Positions 9,044 to 19,184 of a stretch of 61,018 nt of DNA are shown piece after piece. Position 1 is the first letter of the stretch; every line of letters starts with the position of its first letter. The notes beneath the pieces are model-generated. The model worked only from the letters and a program-made list of their open reading frames with translations, searched no databases and was not told the origin of the DNA. The DNA lies in contig JALEJP010000036.1 of assembly GCA_022769625.1 (NCBI GenBank), positions 1-61,018 of the forward strand, written 5' to 3'. A program made the translations under genes and the position numbers. This DNA comes from Lachnospiraceae bacterium (lineage in GTDB: Bacteria > Bacillota > Clostridia > Lachnospirales > Lachnospiraceae).

Positions 9044-10219
9044 TTAATCTTCAAAAGTTTCTTTCAGTTTATCCATGAAACTCTTCTTTTTTGTTTTTTC
9101 GGATTTACTCTCTGTGGATCCGGATCCTGTACTTCCGCCCATAGCCACATCGAATTTGCGAAGCAGTTCTTTGGCTTCCTCGTTCATTTTGGTTGGTACC
9201 TGAACCACCAGAGTGACATAGTGGTCTCCGCGCACGGATTTGTTTCTCAGAGACGGAACACCTTTCCCTTTCAGGCGTACCTTGGTGTCAGTCTGTGTGC
9301 CCGGTTTCACTTCGTACAGAACATCGCCATCTACTGTGTTGATCCGCACTTCTCCGCCCAGCGCTGCCTGTGCAAAGGTAATCGGTGCTGTAGAGAAAAT
9401 ATTCATATCCTGTCTCTGGAAAATCGGATGACGGCTTACCTGTACTTCCACAAGCAGATCGCCTCTCGGTCCTCCATTCACACCCGGTTCACCTTTTTCA
9501 CGAATACGGATGCTCTGACCATTGTCAATGCCAGCAGGAATCGAAACTGAAATCTTCTTTCTCTCAGAAATGTAACCGGTTCCGCGGCAATCCGGACACT
9601 TATCCCGGACAATCTTGCCGGTTCCGTTACAATCTGGACAGGTCTGCACATTTCTCACCATACCGAATAAAGACTGCTGGGTATAGACAACCTGACCTTT
9701 TCCTCCACATTTCGGACAGGTTTCCGGACTGGTACCCGGTTTTGCGCCTGTACCGTGACAGGTCTTACACTCATCCTTCAGATTCAGATCCAGCTGCTTT
9801 TCACATCCAAACACTGCCTCTTCAAAAGTAATTCGGACAGACGCCCTCACATTTGCACCCTTCATCGGGCCGTTGTTGGTGCGTCTGCTGCTGCGGCCGC
9901 CTCCGAACAGATCACCGAAAATATCTCCAAAAATATCTCCCATATCTGCGCCGCTGAAATCAAAGCCGCCGGCTCCCGCGCCGCCCTGTTCAAAGGCCGC
10001 ATGACCAAACTGATCATACTGACGGCGTTTCTCCGCATCACTCAGCACTGCATATGCCTCTGATGCCTCTTTAAATTTTCTTTCAGCCTCTTTGTCGCCG
10101 GGATTCATATCAGGATGATATTTTTTAGCAAGCTGACGGTATGCTTTCTTAATGGTAGCATCATCTGCGCCCCGATCAACACCGAGAACCTCATAATAAT
10201 CACGCTTATTCTCTGCCAT
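9044..10219 (-). CDS. dnaJ: Chaperone protein DnaJ
   Basis: Hsp40 co-chaperone that delivers clients to DnaK and stimulates its ATPase. The J domain with the HPD motif (YHPDMNPG) occupies about residues 1-70. A Gly/Phe-rich linker follows, then four CxxCxGxG zinc-binding repeats (about 145-215) and the C-terminal substrate-binding and dimerisation part. At 391 residues it is a full type I DnaJ. The ATG at 10219 gives [13 protein letters not shown]; an in-frame ATG four codons upstream is part of the duplicated module described for 10220-10296. It is the last gene of the CIRCE-controlled operon. Confidence 0.97.
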   Translation of the reverse strand: MAENKRDYYEVLGVDRGADDATIKKAYRQLAKKYHPDMNPGDKEAERKFKEASEAYAVLSDAEKRRQYDQFGHAAFEQGGAGAGGFDFSGADMGDIFGDIFGDLFGGGRSSRRTNNGPMKGANVRASVRITFEEAVFGCEKQLDLNLKDECKTCHGTGAKPGTSPETCPKCGGKGQVVYTQQSLFGMVRNVQTCPDCNGTGKIVRDKCPDCRGTGYISERKKISVSIPAGIDNGQSIRIREKGEPGVNGGPRGDLLVEVQVSRHPIFQRQDMNIFSTAPITFAQAALGGEVRINTVDGDVLYEVKPGTQTDTKVRLKGKGVPSLRNKSVRGDHYVTLVVQVPTKMNEEAKELLRKFDVAMGGSTGSGSTESKSEKTKKKSFMDKLKETFED

Positions 10220-10296
10220 ATTTCCTCCCATGCCGCATTTACTGCGGCTCTATTTCGGTATGCTGCGCATTTCCTCCCATGCCGCACTCGCTGCGG
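10220..10296 (-). repeat. Duplicated hairpin + ATG + Shine-Dalgarno module before dnaJ
   Basis: Two 28-base copies (10220-10247 and 10269-10296) match at 25 of 28 positions. Each, on the minus strand, has a CCGCA/TGCGG hairpin followed by ATGGGAGGAAAT. The mismatches fall in the hairpin loop, not the stem. The copy next to dnaJ supplies its ribosome binding site. The other would open a 13-codon decoy frame. A further hairpin with arms GGGCAGGA/TCCTGCCC lies at 10314-10340. Confidence 0.75.
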
Positions 10297-10377
10297 TCTT
10301 TATGCGCCACACAGGGCAGGAATGTTCTGCACTCCTGCCCCTGCACGCCTGAAGCTTATTTTGCTTCTGACTTATCT

Positions 10378-12264
<1,887 letters not shown>

Positions 12265-12287
12265 CTATCCTTTTATTTTATAATGTT

Positions 12288-12466
12288 GGGGGCAACCCCC
12301 TGATACCTGCGGATTTCTCCGCGTTTCACGCTCACGAAATCCTGAAATCATTCGAAATCCGCTCATTTTTCTACGAAAAATGGCTACTTTCTCATGTTTT
12401 GCGGGTTCCAAAGTCATGCTTTTTTCATGCAAGCATGAACAGCATGACCTTTTGACCCTGGTATCA
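12288..12466 (-). repeat. Structured intergenic repeat, copy B (full length, inside heat-shock operon)
   Basis: The reference copy. Terminal stem TGATACC/GGTATCA (12301-12307 and 12460-12466) encloses three hairpins. On the plus strand they are H3 GGATTTC/GAAATCC (12311-12317, 12336-12342) with inner GCGT/ACGC; H2 CATTTTTC/GAAAAATG (12364-12382); and H1 GTCATGCT/AGCATGAC (12413-12420, 12441-12448) with inner CATGC/GCATG. A GGGGG/CCCCC hairpin (12288-12300) flanks it. It ends ten bases from the grpE stop codon. Since grpE and dnaK are co-directional, it should be transcribed between them in the H1-H2-H3 direction. Confidence 0.88.
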
Positions 12467-12476
12467 TAATGTATGA

Positions 12477-13145
12477 TTAATTTGCAACTTTTACCATGCT
12501 GTGTCTTACTACACTGTCACGGTACATATAACCCTTCTGAAGCTCTTCGGCTACTACATTTTCGCCGTACTGCTCATCATCCACGTGCATTACCGCGTTG
12601 TGGAAGTTCGGGTCAAACTCATTGCCCTCAGCCTCGATTGCCTTAACTCCAAGCTCTTCCAGACTGGCCAGAAGCTGTCTGTAAATCTTATCCATACCCT
12701 GTGCAAAGGGCTGCTCTTTTTCTTCCTCGGAAAGAGTTGCAAGACCGCGCTCGAAATTATCAATGACCGGAAGCATCTTTTCAATGACGCTTTTGGCACC
12801 AACCTCAAACATCGCTGATTTTTCTTTTTCCGTACGTTTGCGGAAGTTATCAAATTCAGCCATCTGGCGCTTCAGCCTGTCGGTCAGTTCTTCAATCTGT
12901 TCGTCTTTTTTATCCTTCTTGTTTTTCTTGCCAAAAAAGCTCTTCTTTTCTTTTTCTTCTTCCTTCGGTTCCTCTTTGGAATCTTTCTCTGTTTCCTCTT
13001 CGGATTTTTCTTTTTCTGCCTCAGGCACTTTTTCATCCTCTGTGGCTGTCTTTTCTGCCTCAGCAGTATCCTCTCCTGCGATCGGCTCCGCGTTTTCTTT
13101 TACGTCTTCGCCAGCAGGATTCACATTTTTATTTTCCTCTGCCAT
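12477..13145 (-). CDS. grpE: Nucleotide exchange factor GrpE
   Basis: Releases ADP from DnaK. The 222-residue protein has an unusually long, highly charged N-terminal tail (about residues 1-80, Glu/Lys/Ala-rich), then a coiled coil and the GrpE core with RKRTEKEK and the C-terminal beta-wing motif MHVDDEQYGENVV. It starts three bases after the hrcA stop codon, so its ribosome binding site (AAGGAAGG) lies within the end of hrcA, indicating translational coupling. Confidence 0.95.
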   Translation of the reverse strand: MAEENKNVNPAGEDVKENAEPIAGEDTAEAEKTATEDEKVPEAEKEKSEEETEKDSKEEPKEEEKEKKSFFGKKNKKDKKDEQIEELTDRLKRQMAEFDNFRKRTEKEKSAMFEVGAKSVIEKMLPVIDNFERGLATLSEEEKEQPFAQGMDKIYRQLLASLEELGVKAIEAEGNEFDPNFHNAVMHVDDEQYGENVVAEELQKGYMYRDSVVRHSMVKVAN

Positions 13146-13148
13146 GGG

Positions 13149-14198
13149 CTACCATCCTTCCTTGTCCTTATCTTTTTTAAATATGTCATCCAATTGTGTT
13201 GTCAGTGTTTTTAAAGTACCGACAACCTTGTCATAATCCATTCGTTTTGGTCCGATAATACCTATCGTCCCCCGCATACCGTCACCCAGTTCATAAGTGG
13301 CAGTCACGACGCTGCAGTCCTTCATCGTCTGTACCGGTGTCTCATTTCCAATGTAAACCTGGATGCCTGTGTTTTCTTCATCCCCCATTGTCTGAGCCAC
13401 CAGATCCGCCAGCTGTTTCTTCTCTTCGAAAGCGCTGATCAGACTGCTTGCCTTTTCGCTGTCGGAAAGCTCCGGATATTTGAAAATATTTGTTGCACCA
13501 CTGGTGTAAATCTCCATATCCTCTTCATCCAACTGAATGGCTTCCGCAGCTGCATCCAGCACACTGTTGATCAGTTCACTGTGAATGCCTGCCTGTTCTT
13601 TTATTTTTGAAATGGTTCCCAGATTGATTTCCTCCATCGTAAGTCCGTTCAGGCTCGTATTCAGGAGAATATTCAGCTTCAACACGGTTTCATTGTCCAG
13701 TCCATGTGTCATGTGGATCATTTTATTACGCACCACATTTCCTTCTGTCACAACCACGGCAAGGATTTGATCCTTGCTTACAATGGAAAGCTGTATAAAC
13801 TTAAGCTTTGTCCGGTGATACTGAGGTCCGGTGATCATAGAAGCGTAATTTGTATTTGCCGCCAGAAACTGTGCCACACGTTTCAGTATCATTTCCATCT
13901 TATCCTGTCTCTGGATCATCAGCTCCTTCATCTCGGTAACCTGCTGTTCCTTTTCCTCCATCAGGTGATTTACATACAGGCGGTACCCCTGATCTGAAGG
14001 AATCCTACCAGCTGAAGTATGAGGCTGAATGATATATCCCAGTTCCTCCAGATCTGCCATCTCATTTCGGATGGTTGCGGAGCTCAGATTCAAATCCGCA
14101 TATTTGGAAATCGTCCTGGAACCAACCGGTTCCCCTGTTTCGAGATATGTTTTAATAATAGCCTGAAGTATCTTCCACTTTCTCTCATCGAGCTGCAT
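13149..14198 (-). CDS. hrcA: Heat-inducible transcription repressor HrcA
   Basis: Repressor that binds CIRCE and controls class I heat-shock genes. The N-terminal winged helix (about residues 1-75, with the motif TGEPVGSRTISK) precedes the HrcA core and dimerisation domain, ending with IIGPKRMDYDKV. The 349-residue form starts at the ATG at 14198 behind AAGGAGG; the longer in-frame start would begin inside the CIRCE element. It is first in the hrcA-grpE-dnaK-dnaJ operon and should repress its own transcription. Confidence 0.96.
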   Translation of the reverse strand: MQLDERKWKILQAIIKTYLETGEPVGSRTISKYADLNLSSATIRNEMADLEELGYIIQPHTSAGRIPSDQGYRLYVNHLMEEKEQQVTEMKELMIQRQDKMEMILKRVAQFLAANTNYASMITGPQYHRTKLKFIQLSIVSKDQILAVVVTEGNVVRNKMIHMTHGLDNETVLKLNILLNTSLNGLTMEEINLGTISKIKEQAGIHSELINSVLDAAAEAIQLDEEDMEIYTSGATNIFKYPELSDSEKASSLISAFEEKKQLADLVAQTMGDEENTGIQVYIGNETPVQTMKDCSVVTATYELGDGMRGTIGIIGPKRMDYDKVVGTLKTLTTQLDDIFKKDKDKEGW

Positions 14199-14220
14199 CT
14201 TCGAATCCTCCTTCCTTTTA

Positions 14221-14247
14221 TTAGCACTCATCTCAGTGGAGTGCTAA
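14221..14247. promoter_or_regulatory. CIRCE operator (HrcA binding site)
   Basis: A perfect inverted repeat TTAGCACTC-N9-GAGTGCTAA, identical to the consensus CIRCE. It lies between the hrcA promoter and the hrcA start codon, the normal position for repression of the operon. Confidence 0.98.
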
Positions 14248-14260
14248 CATCCTTGTACAT

Positions 14261-14289
14261 AAAATAGCACTATGGATATCCTTTGTCAA
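14261..14289 (-). promoter_or_regulatory. Sigma-A promoter of the hrcA operon
   Basis: TTGACA (14289-14284) and TATTTT (14266-14261) with a 17-base spacer, immediately upstream of CIRCE. Confidence 0.8.
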
Positions 14290-14348
14290 GGGGGTTTCTA
14301 AATTTTTTAGAAATTTTAGTAACCGTTTATCCCTCCTGTACTCTTGAA

Positions 14349-14376
14349 TTGACTTTTCCCCAAAATACGTTATACT
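14349..14376 (+). promoter_or_regulatory. Promoter of the SGNH hydrolase gene
   Basis: TTGACT and TATACT with a 16-base spacer, reading away from hrcA. Transcription from it would place the truncated repeat copy C in the 5' leader of the hydrolase mRNA. Confidence 0.6.
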
Positions 14377-14390
14377 ATTCTTATAAATTA

Positions 14391-14463
14391 ATGAGCCAGG
14401 ATTTCGTGAGCGTGAAACGCGGAGAAATCCATAGGTATCAGGGGGGCAAAGACTTTTGACCCC
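14391..14463 (+). repeat. Structured intergenic repeat, copy C (internal deletion)
   Basis: Carries an ATGAGCC end like copy D, hairpin H3 identical to copy B (GGATTTC/GAAATCC at 14399-14405 and 14424-14430, inner GCGT/ACGC), the GGTATCA end (14434-14440) and a tail hairpin (14441-14463). H1 and H2 are missing, as expected after an internal deletion. It is in the predicted leader of the following gene. Confidence 0.75.
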
Positions 14464-14520
14464 AACATCAAATTTATTCTGATGCGGCATACGCTTCGAA
14501 TAAAATTTTGGGAGGCAGCT

Positions 14521-15249
14521 ATGAGACGAAAAACTACCAATCTTCTGGTTGTACTGCTCTGCCTGCTCATTGCACTTCTGCTTGGACTTGCCGTATTTAT
14601 GACCTGGTTGACCGGCGAACAGGCAGACGCCATGGAAGCACGCATACGCACCGCCCAGACAGAGAAATCCTACTCAAACGAGGACGGCACCCTGGATGAG
14701 AATCTTTCCGATGGTTTCTCCGCTGACGAAACCGAAGATAAAACACACCACCTGATCTTTGTGGGTGACTCCAGAACGGTAGGTATGGAGGAGGCTGTTC
14801 ACGGGAAAAATCCTTCTGACAACTGTCTTTTCATCGGAAAGGTTGGAGAAGGCTTCTACTGGCTCTGCCATGAAGGTATGGAACAGCTTGACGCTGTGCT
14901 TGCAGACGAACCAGATGGCACCGTAATTTTTAATCTTGGTGTCAACGACCTGGAGGAGATCGACCGCTATCTGGAATATTATCCACAGATTTTTGCAGAT
15001 TATCCGGAAGCTTCTTTCTATATTATGTCTGTCAATCCGGTGGGTGAAAAATGTGAAGGAACCTCCAATGAGGAAATTAAGGCCTTCAATGAAGAACTGG
15101 CCGCACATTTTGGCGAACGGTATCTGGATTGTTACCATTATCTGAAGCAGGAGGGATTTGAGACGGTAGACGAGCTTCATTATACAAATGATACTTACCG
15201 GCAGATTCACCATTACGCGGTGACGACACTGGCAGCTTTCTTCGAATAA
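14521..15249 (+). CDS. Membrane-anchored or secreted SGNH/GDSL-type hydrolase
   Basis: Likely an extracytoplasmic esterase, for example a carbohydrate or cell-wall O-deacetylase. Residues 7-29 form a signal anchor. The SGNH blocks are visible: GDSR with nucleophile Ser84, a Gly140-Asn142 block (NLGVND), and Asp217-xx-His220 (DELH). The rest is an alpha/beta core of normal length (242 residues in all). The ATG at 14521 follows GGGAGG. The gene is monocistronic, facing away from the heat-shock operon, and ends in a terminator shared with cbiO. The substrate cannot be told from sequence. Confidence 0.75.
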   Translation: MRRKTTNLLVVLLCLLIALLLGLAVFMTWLTGEQADAMEARIRTAQTEKSYSNEDGTLDENLSDGFSADETEDKTHHLIFVGDSRTVGMEEAVHGKNPSDNCLFIGKVGEGFYWLCHEGMEQLDAVLADEPDGTVIFNLGVNDLEEIDRYLEYYPQIFADYPEASFYIMSVNPVGEKCEGTSNEEIKAFNEELAAHFGERYLDCYHYLKQEGFETVDELHYTNDTYRQIHHYAVTTLAAFFE

Positions 15250-15260
15250 ACGGCAACGTA

Positions 15261-15300
15261 AAAAGCTCATTTGGACCAAACACAGTCCGAATGAGCTTTT
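15261..15300. terminator. Bidirectional terminator between SGNH hydrolase and cbiO
   Basis: A long stem AAAAGCTCATT-GGAC/GTCC-AATGAGCTTTT with a short loop has A-rich and T-rich flanks on both sides. It serves the convergent genes ending at 15249 and 15311. Confidence 0.8.
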
Positions 15301-15310
15301 GTCATTTCAG

Positions 15311-16048
15311 TTATTTTCTTTTTTGTAAGCCAAGAGGAAGCTCCAGTCCATGTTCCTCCAGGAAACGCTGATTTGTCAGAATCTCTTCCGTGGGACCGTC
15401 CCAGACAATCCTGCCCTCCCACATCACGATCGTCCGGCTGCAGGTATCCAGAATCATATCCAGATCATGGGAAGCGATGATCTTCAGATGAGAGAAGGAA
15501 TTCAGCAGACGGATCAGGTTTCTCCTGTTTTTCGGATCCAGGGCTATGGACGGTTCGTCCATCAGAATGATATCCGGAGTCAGGGAGAGGATCGTGGCTA
15601 TAGACACCAGTTTTTTCTCCCCGCCGGACATCTTATAGATCTGTTTGTCTCTAAGGTGTGAGATTCCCGTCATGGCCAGGGCAGCGTTGACCCGCTCATC
15701 TACTTCGCTGGCTGAAAATCCATAGTTTCGCGGTGCAAACGCCACATCCTCATACGCCGTGGAAAGAAACAGCTGACTGTCCGAGTCCTGAAATACATAC
15801 CCGATCTTTCTTCTTATGGAAGAAAGCGTATCCTTCGAAACCGGCACTCCATCCACCTGTATCGAACCTTCAAAATTCAGGGCAAGCCCAACCAGAAGCT
15901 TCAGCAGGGTGGATTTTCCCACACCGTTGGCACCCACAATACCAATGGATTCCGTCCGTTGTGCCGTAAAAGAAACATCTTTTAAAATTTCTTTTTCTTT
16001 TTCATAGGAGAAGCTTACCTGCTCCACACTTAAATAAGTCTCTTTCAT
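15311..16048 (-). CDS. cbiO: ECF cobalt/nickel transporter ATPase CbiO (first system)
   Basis: ATP-binding subunit of an energy-coupling-factor metal importer. Its 245 residues contain Walker A GANGVGKST, the Q-loop FQDSDSQLF, signature MSGGEKK, Walker B IILMDEP and the switch histidine in ASHD. The ATG at 16048 follows AGGAGG and overlaps the stop codon of cbiQ; a 37-residue upstream extension is an artefact of the cbiQ reading region. It is the last gene of cbiM-cbiQ-cbiO, a unit that interrupts the conserved hemW-hrcA junction. Confidence 0.9.
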   Translation of the reverse strand: MKETYLSVEQVSFSYEKEKEILKDVSFTAQRTESIGIVGANGVGKSTLLKLLVGLALNFEGSIQVDGVPVSKDTLSSIRRKIGYVFQDSDSQLFLSTAYEDVAFAPRNYGFSASEVDERVNAALAMTGISHLRDKQIYKMSGGEKKLVSIATILSLTPDIILMDEPSIALDPKNRRNLIRLLNSFSHLKIIASHDLDMILDTCSRTIVMWEGRIVWDGPTEEILTNQRFLEEHGLELPLGLQKRK

Positions 16049-16857
16049 CCAAAAAGTCCTCCTGTCAGACGACCGGCCACCAGAATAACCGGCACACGAC
16101 GAAACAGAAGAATCAGTATCAGCCACACAGCCAGATAGCAGAAATCCTGTTTCCTCCACTTCGCTTTTTCTCCAATGTAATGAAACTCTCCCTGATAACC
16201 ACGAAGCGTCATGCTCTCATAAACGGCAGTCGCCCGATCCATGCTTCGAAACAGAAGCTGTCCCGTCAGGGAACCCCATACTTTAAAATGAATGCCCTTC
16301 TGTCCGGGAGCTCGCAGCGCATAGGCCTGTGTCATTCGATTCACCTCCGAAAGAAGCACCGTGATATATCGGTAGGTGAGCATGATCTGAGTCACCAGAA
16401 TCTGTGGTACATGCAAAAGCCGCAGCGCATAGCAGAGCTTTTCAATGGAAGTGGTGGCGATCAGCAGATACGAGGCCAGCACACTGAATATCCCCTTCAT
16501 CATAAGGGTAAGCATGGAGAGCACGCCGGCACTCATACGGATCCCACAAACCGTAACCGAAAGCTTGTCAAAAAACGGATTAAAAATCCCAATCAGGCAG
16601 ACCAGAGGCAGTACCACACGCAGTCTCTTCAGACTGTCCCGAAAGGACAGCTCCGCCAGTATGAACATAGCAAGGGGATAGATGACCATCCCGGCCAGTC
16701 CGATCACATCGTATTTTGGAAAGGATACCACAACAGCGATGTAAAAAACAGTAATTACAAATTTAACCAGTGGGTGTATTTGATTCACCCACTGGTCCCT
16801 CGCCGCAATCGTATCCATATGATGAATTTCGTAAATTGCGTTTCCTATCTTACTCAT
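16045..16857 (-). CDS. cbiQ: ECF cobalt/nickel transporter transmembrane subunit CbiQ (first system)
   Basis: The T-component that couples CbiO to CbiM. It has several hydrophobic segments and the coupling-helix motif YxxxxLRGYQGEF-like (MTLRGYQGEF), with a further ALRAPGQKG coupling element. The 270-residue form begins MSKIGNAIYEIHHMD at an ATG overlapping the last codons of cbiM. Both flanking junctions overlap (8 bases with cbiM, 4 with cbiO), which indicates tight translational coupling of the three-subunit complex in the membrane. Confidence 0.88.
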   Translation of the reverse strand: MSKIGNAIYEIHHMDTIAARDQWVNQIHPLVKFVITVFYIAVVVSFPKYDVIGLAGMVIYPLAMFILAELSFRDSLKRLRVVLPLVCLIGIFNPFFDKLSVTVCGIRMSAGVLSMLTLMMKGIFSVLASYLLIATTSIEKLCYALRLLHVPQILVTQIMLTYRYITVLLSEVNRMTQAYALRAPGQKGIHFKVWGSLTGQLLFRSMDRATAVYESMTLRGYQGEFHYIGEKAKWRKQDFCYLAVWLILILLFRRVPVILVAGRLTGGLFG

Positions 16858-17851
16858 ATTGTCTTTTTTTCCTGAAAAAGCGGAATGCATAGCACGCACT
16901 CACGCACACACCTACTACAACCAGACTCCCTATCACACCGGAGAACGCCGTGCCCCCTGCGGACTCGGAATCTTTGAACGCATAATCCGGAAGCAGTGCT
17001 GTGGCTTCCTGTATGGAACCAGCCGCATCGTAAACCGCCCCGGCTGCCTCAAGCTCTGTAGAGCCTGTTATTTTCTCAATAGACCATTCCAGACCATCCG
17101 GATTGGAAGAAGCTGCCAGGGATAAAGATCCTCCGATCAATACCGCTGCCACACCCAGGATCGCCATGGTACGTTTAAAGGAAAATCTTCCTTCTGTTTT
17201 TTCCTTCTCCGTACTGGCATCCAAAAGCTCCGGTCTCGCCTCATACACAAATACCAGAACAGCTGCTGTGATCAGTCCCTCTACAAAACCGATTGCCAGA
17301 TGGATTGGCTGCATGGTTGCCACAAACGTGCCGAAAGGAAGCTCCGTGATGCCGGAAGCCAAGGTCTCCACGGTCACACTGAAGGCTCCAAGCTGAAGGG
17401 TCAGCACACAACCCAGAATCGACGCGGCAATAATCTTCACCCTGGACATTCCCTTTCTCATCAGAGGCCGCCAGATCAGCAGGGATCCAAGGAAGCATCC
17501 GTAAAACGCCATATTCCAGACATTACATCCAAGAGCCAGAAGACCGCCGTCCGCAAAAAGCAGGCACTGTATCAGCAGTACGCCGATCATGGTCAGAAAA
17601 CCGGCATACGGTCCAAGAAGAGCCGACAACAGCATACCTCCGCAGAGATGGCCGCTGGATCCCGTGCCGGGAATCGTAAAATTGATCATCTGTGCCGCAA
17701 ACACAAACGCACCCATAATCCCCATAACCGGGATCTTCTTCGGATCATTTTCCATCCGTACCTTTTTTATCGAATAAGCTGCAGCCGCCGCCGAACAGGC
17801 ATACATCGTGCCCGCCACTGCCGGAGCAACCAGAGCATCTGCCATATGCAT
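16850..17851 (-). CDS. Fused ECF substrate-binding protein CbiM/NikM with PDGLE C-terminal domain
   Basis: The S-component binding Co2+ or Ni2+. The N-terminus MHMADAL supplies the Met1-His2 metal ligands, and SGHLCGG holds a further ligand histidine. About residues 1-230 are the membrane CbiM part. A periplasmic-type loop with NPDGLEWS (PDGLE domain) and a last membrane helix ending in FRKKR act in place of a separate CbiN. The ATG at 17851 lies eight bases after GGAGG; an upstream TTG is ignored because His must be residue 2. Fused M-N with a PDGLE tail is common in NikMN-type systems, so nickel is as likely as cobalt. No B12 riboswitch precedes it. Confidence 0.85.
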   Translation of the reverse strand: MHMADALVAPAVAGTMYACSAAAAAYSIKKVRMENDPKKIPVMGIMGAFVFAAQMINFTIPGTGSSGHLCGGMLLSALLGPYAGFLTMIGVLLIQCLLFADGGLLALGCNVWNMAFYGCFLGSLLIWRPLMRKGMSRVKIIAASILGCVLTLQLGAFSVTVETLASGITELPFGTFVATMQPIHLAIGFVEGLITAAVLVFVYEARPELLDASTEKEKTEGRFSFKRTMAILGVAAVLIGGSLSLAASSNPDGLEWSIEKITGSTELEAAGAVYDAAGSIQEATALLPDYAFKDSESAGGTAFSGVIGSLVVVGVCVSACYAFRFFRKKRQYE

Positions 17852-17890
17852 AATCAAACCCTCCTTTAAGCTCTCATTTTTGATACTTTC

Positions 17891-17918
17891 ATTTTATCAC
17901 GTTTCAAAAACGATACAA
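17891..17918 (-). promoter_or_regulatory. Possible promoter and dyad upstream of cbiM (first system)
   Basis: TTGTAT and TAAAAT with a 16-base spacer. The region also contains an imperfect inverted repeat (TATC-GTTT ... AAAC-GTGATA) covering the spacer, a possible metal-regulator operator. Confidence 0.4.
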
Positions 17919-17954
17919 GCCTCCATGGGGGATATAAAATGACACTTTTTTGAT

Positions 17955-19142
17955 TCAGTCAAACAAAAACTCCGCCAGCACTCCGTTGCTGACATCCACA
18001 CCTTTTTCCGTGAGCCTCACTCTGCCCTCTTTTTCCTCAAGAAGCCCTTTCTCTTTCAGCTCACGGATCTGCTTTCCGTAAACAACCTCTGCCGGACAGG
18101 AAAAACGCTCTTCAAATTCCCGCAGGCTGACGCCTTCTGTCATCCGAAGTCCCAGAAACATGGTCTCTTCGATCTGGTTGTCTTTGGTAAGCACCAGAAG
18201 CTCTTTTTTGGAGAAATCTCTCTCCAGGTAATCTGCAAGCACGGAAGTATTTTTATAGCGCAGGGGATTCTGCAGGGATGAGGCACCAAGGCCGAAGCCC
18301 ACGTAATCCGTGCGGTTCCAGTAGCCGATGTTATGCCTGCAGGCATACCCTTCTTTTGCATAGTTGGATATCTCATAGCGCTGGTATCCGTAACTTTCCA
18401 GTACCCGCTTCGTCTCCTCATACATCTGACGTTCCATCTCCTCCGATGGAAGGCTTTCTGTCTCGTCCCCATTTTCACGCCGTTTCGCATCCTCGTGGTA
18501 CGCCTCATAAAACGGTGTCCCTTCCTCAATGATCAGGCTGTACGCCGAAATATGCTCCGGGGACAGACGGCAGACTTGGTGAAGTGTATCCCGCCAGCTT
18601 TCCATACTCTGCCCCGGCAGGGCAGACATCAGATCCACATTGATATTGGAAAATCCGGCTTCTCTGGCAAGAGAAAAGCTTTCCAGGAACTGCTCATAGC
18701 TGTGGATCCGCCCAAGAAGCATAAGCTCCGAATCCTGCGCGGACTGCAGGCCCATGCTTAACCGGTTGATGCCGGCCTTTTTGTAGCAGGAAAGTTTTTC
18801 TCTGGTCAGTGTTCCCGGATTACACTCGATGGTAATCTCGGGTTCCTCCCTCATCTTTGGTGACGAAAAGCTCAAAGTGCCCCAGTAAGGAAAACGCTCC
18901 TTCAGAACGGACAGGATCTGCATGATATCCTCCCCCGGCAGAATGGAGGGTGTCCCTCCACCAAAAAACACCGTGCTGACCTGATAATCCTCTGCCAGCT
19001 CAAACTGCCTGATTTCTTCAATCAGGCAGTCCACATAGCTTTCCTGCACATCCCTTCCTGCCGGGAAGGACAGGAAATCACAGTAAGCGCATTTCTTTGC
19101 GCAGAAGGGAATATGCACATATAATTCTAATTTCTTTTTCAT
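17955..19142 (-). CDS. hemW: Radical SAM protein HemW (heme chaperone, HemN-like)
   Basis: A 395-residue radical SAM protein of the coproporphyrinogen-oxidase-like family. The CxxxCxxC cluster motif is CAKKCAYC near residues 14-21, without the extra cysteine that extends the motif in true HemN. FFGGGTPS follows, and a winged-helix HemN_C domain ends the protein. Position directly after lepA is typical of HemW in Firmicutes. As no later heme enzymes (hemE, hemH) are in the window, this gene should not be read as evidence of heme synthesis. The ribosome binding site is weak. Confidence 0.9.
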   Translation of the reverse strand: MKKKLELYVHIPFCAKKCAYCDFLSFPAGRDVQESYVDCLIEEIRQFELAEDYQVSTVFFGGGTPSILPGEDIMQILSVLKERFPYWGTLSFSSPKMREEPEITIECNPGTLTREKLSCYKKAGINRLSMGLQSAQDSELMLLGRIHSYEQFLESFSLAREAGFSNINVDLMSALPGQSMESWRDTLHQVCRLSPEHISAYSLIIEEGTPFYEAYHEDAKRRENGDETESLPSEEMERQMYEETKRVLESYGYQRYEISNYAKEGYACRHNIGYWNRTDYVGFGLGASSLQNPLRYKNTSVLADYLERDFSKKELLVLTKDNQIEETMFLGLRMTEGVSLREFEERFSCPAEVVYGKQIRELKEKGLLEEKEGRVRLTEKGVDVSNGVLAEFLFD

Positions 19143-19184
19143 ATCATTTTTTCCGAATCCATATTCTGATGATTGGCATCTGTT

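Noticed and set aside
17955-19142. Oxygen-independent coproporphyrinogen oxidase (HemN) and thus heme synthesis
   Set aside because: The cluster motif and lepA linkage fit HemW, and no other late heme genes are in the window.
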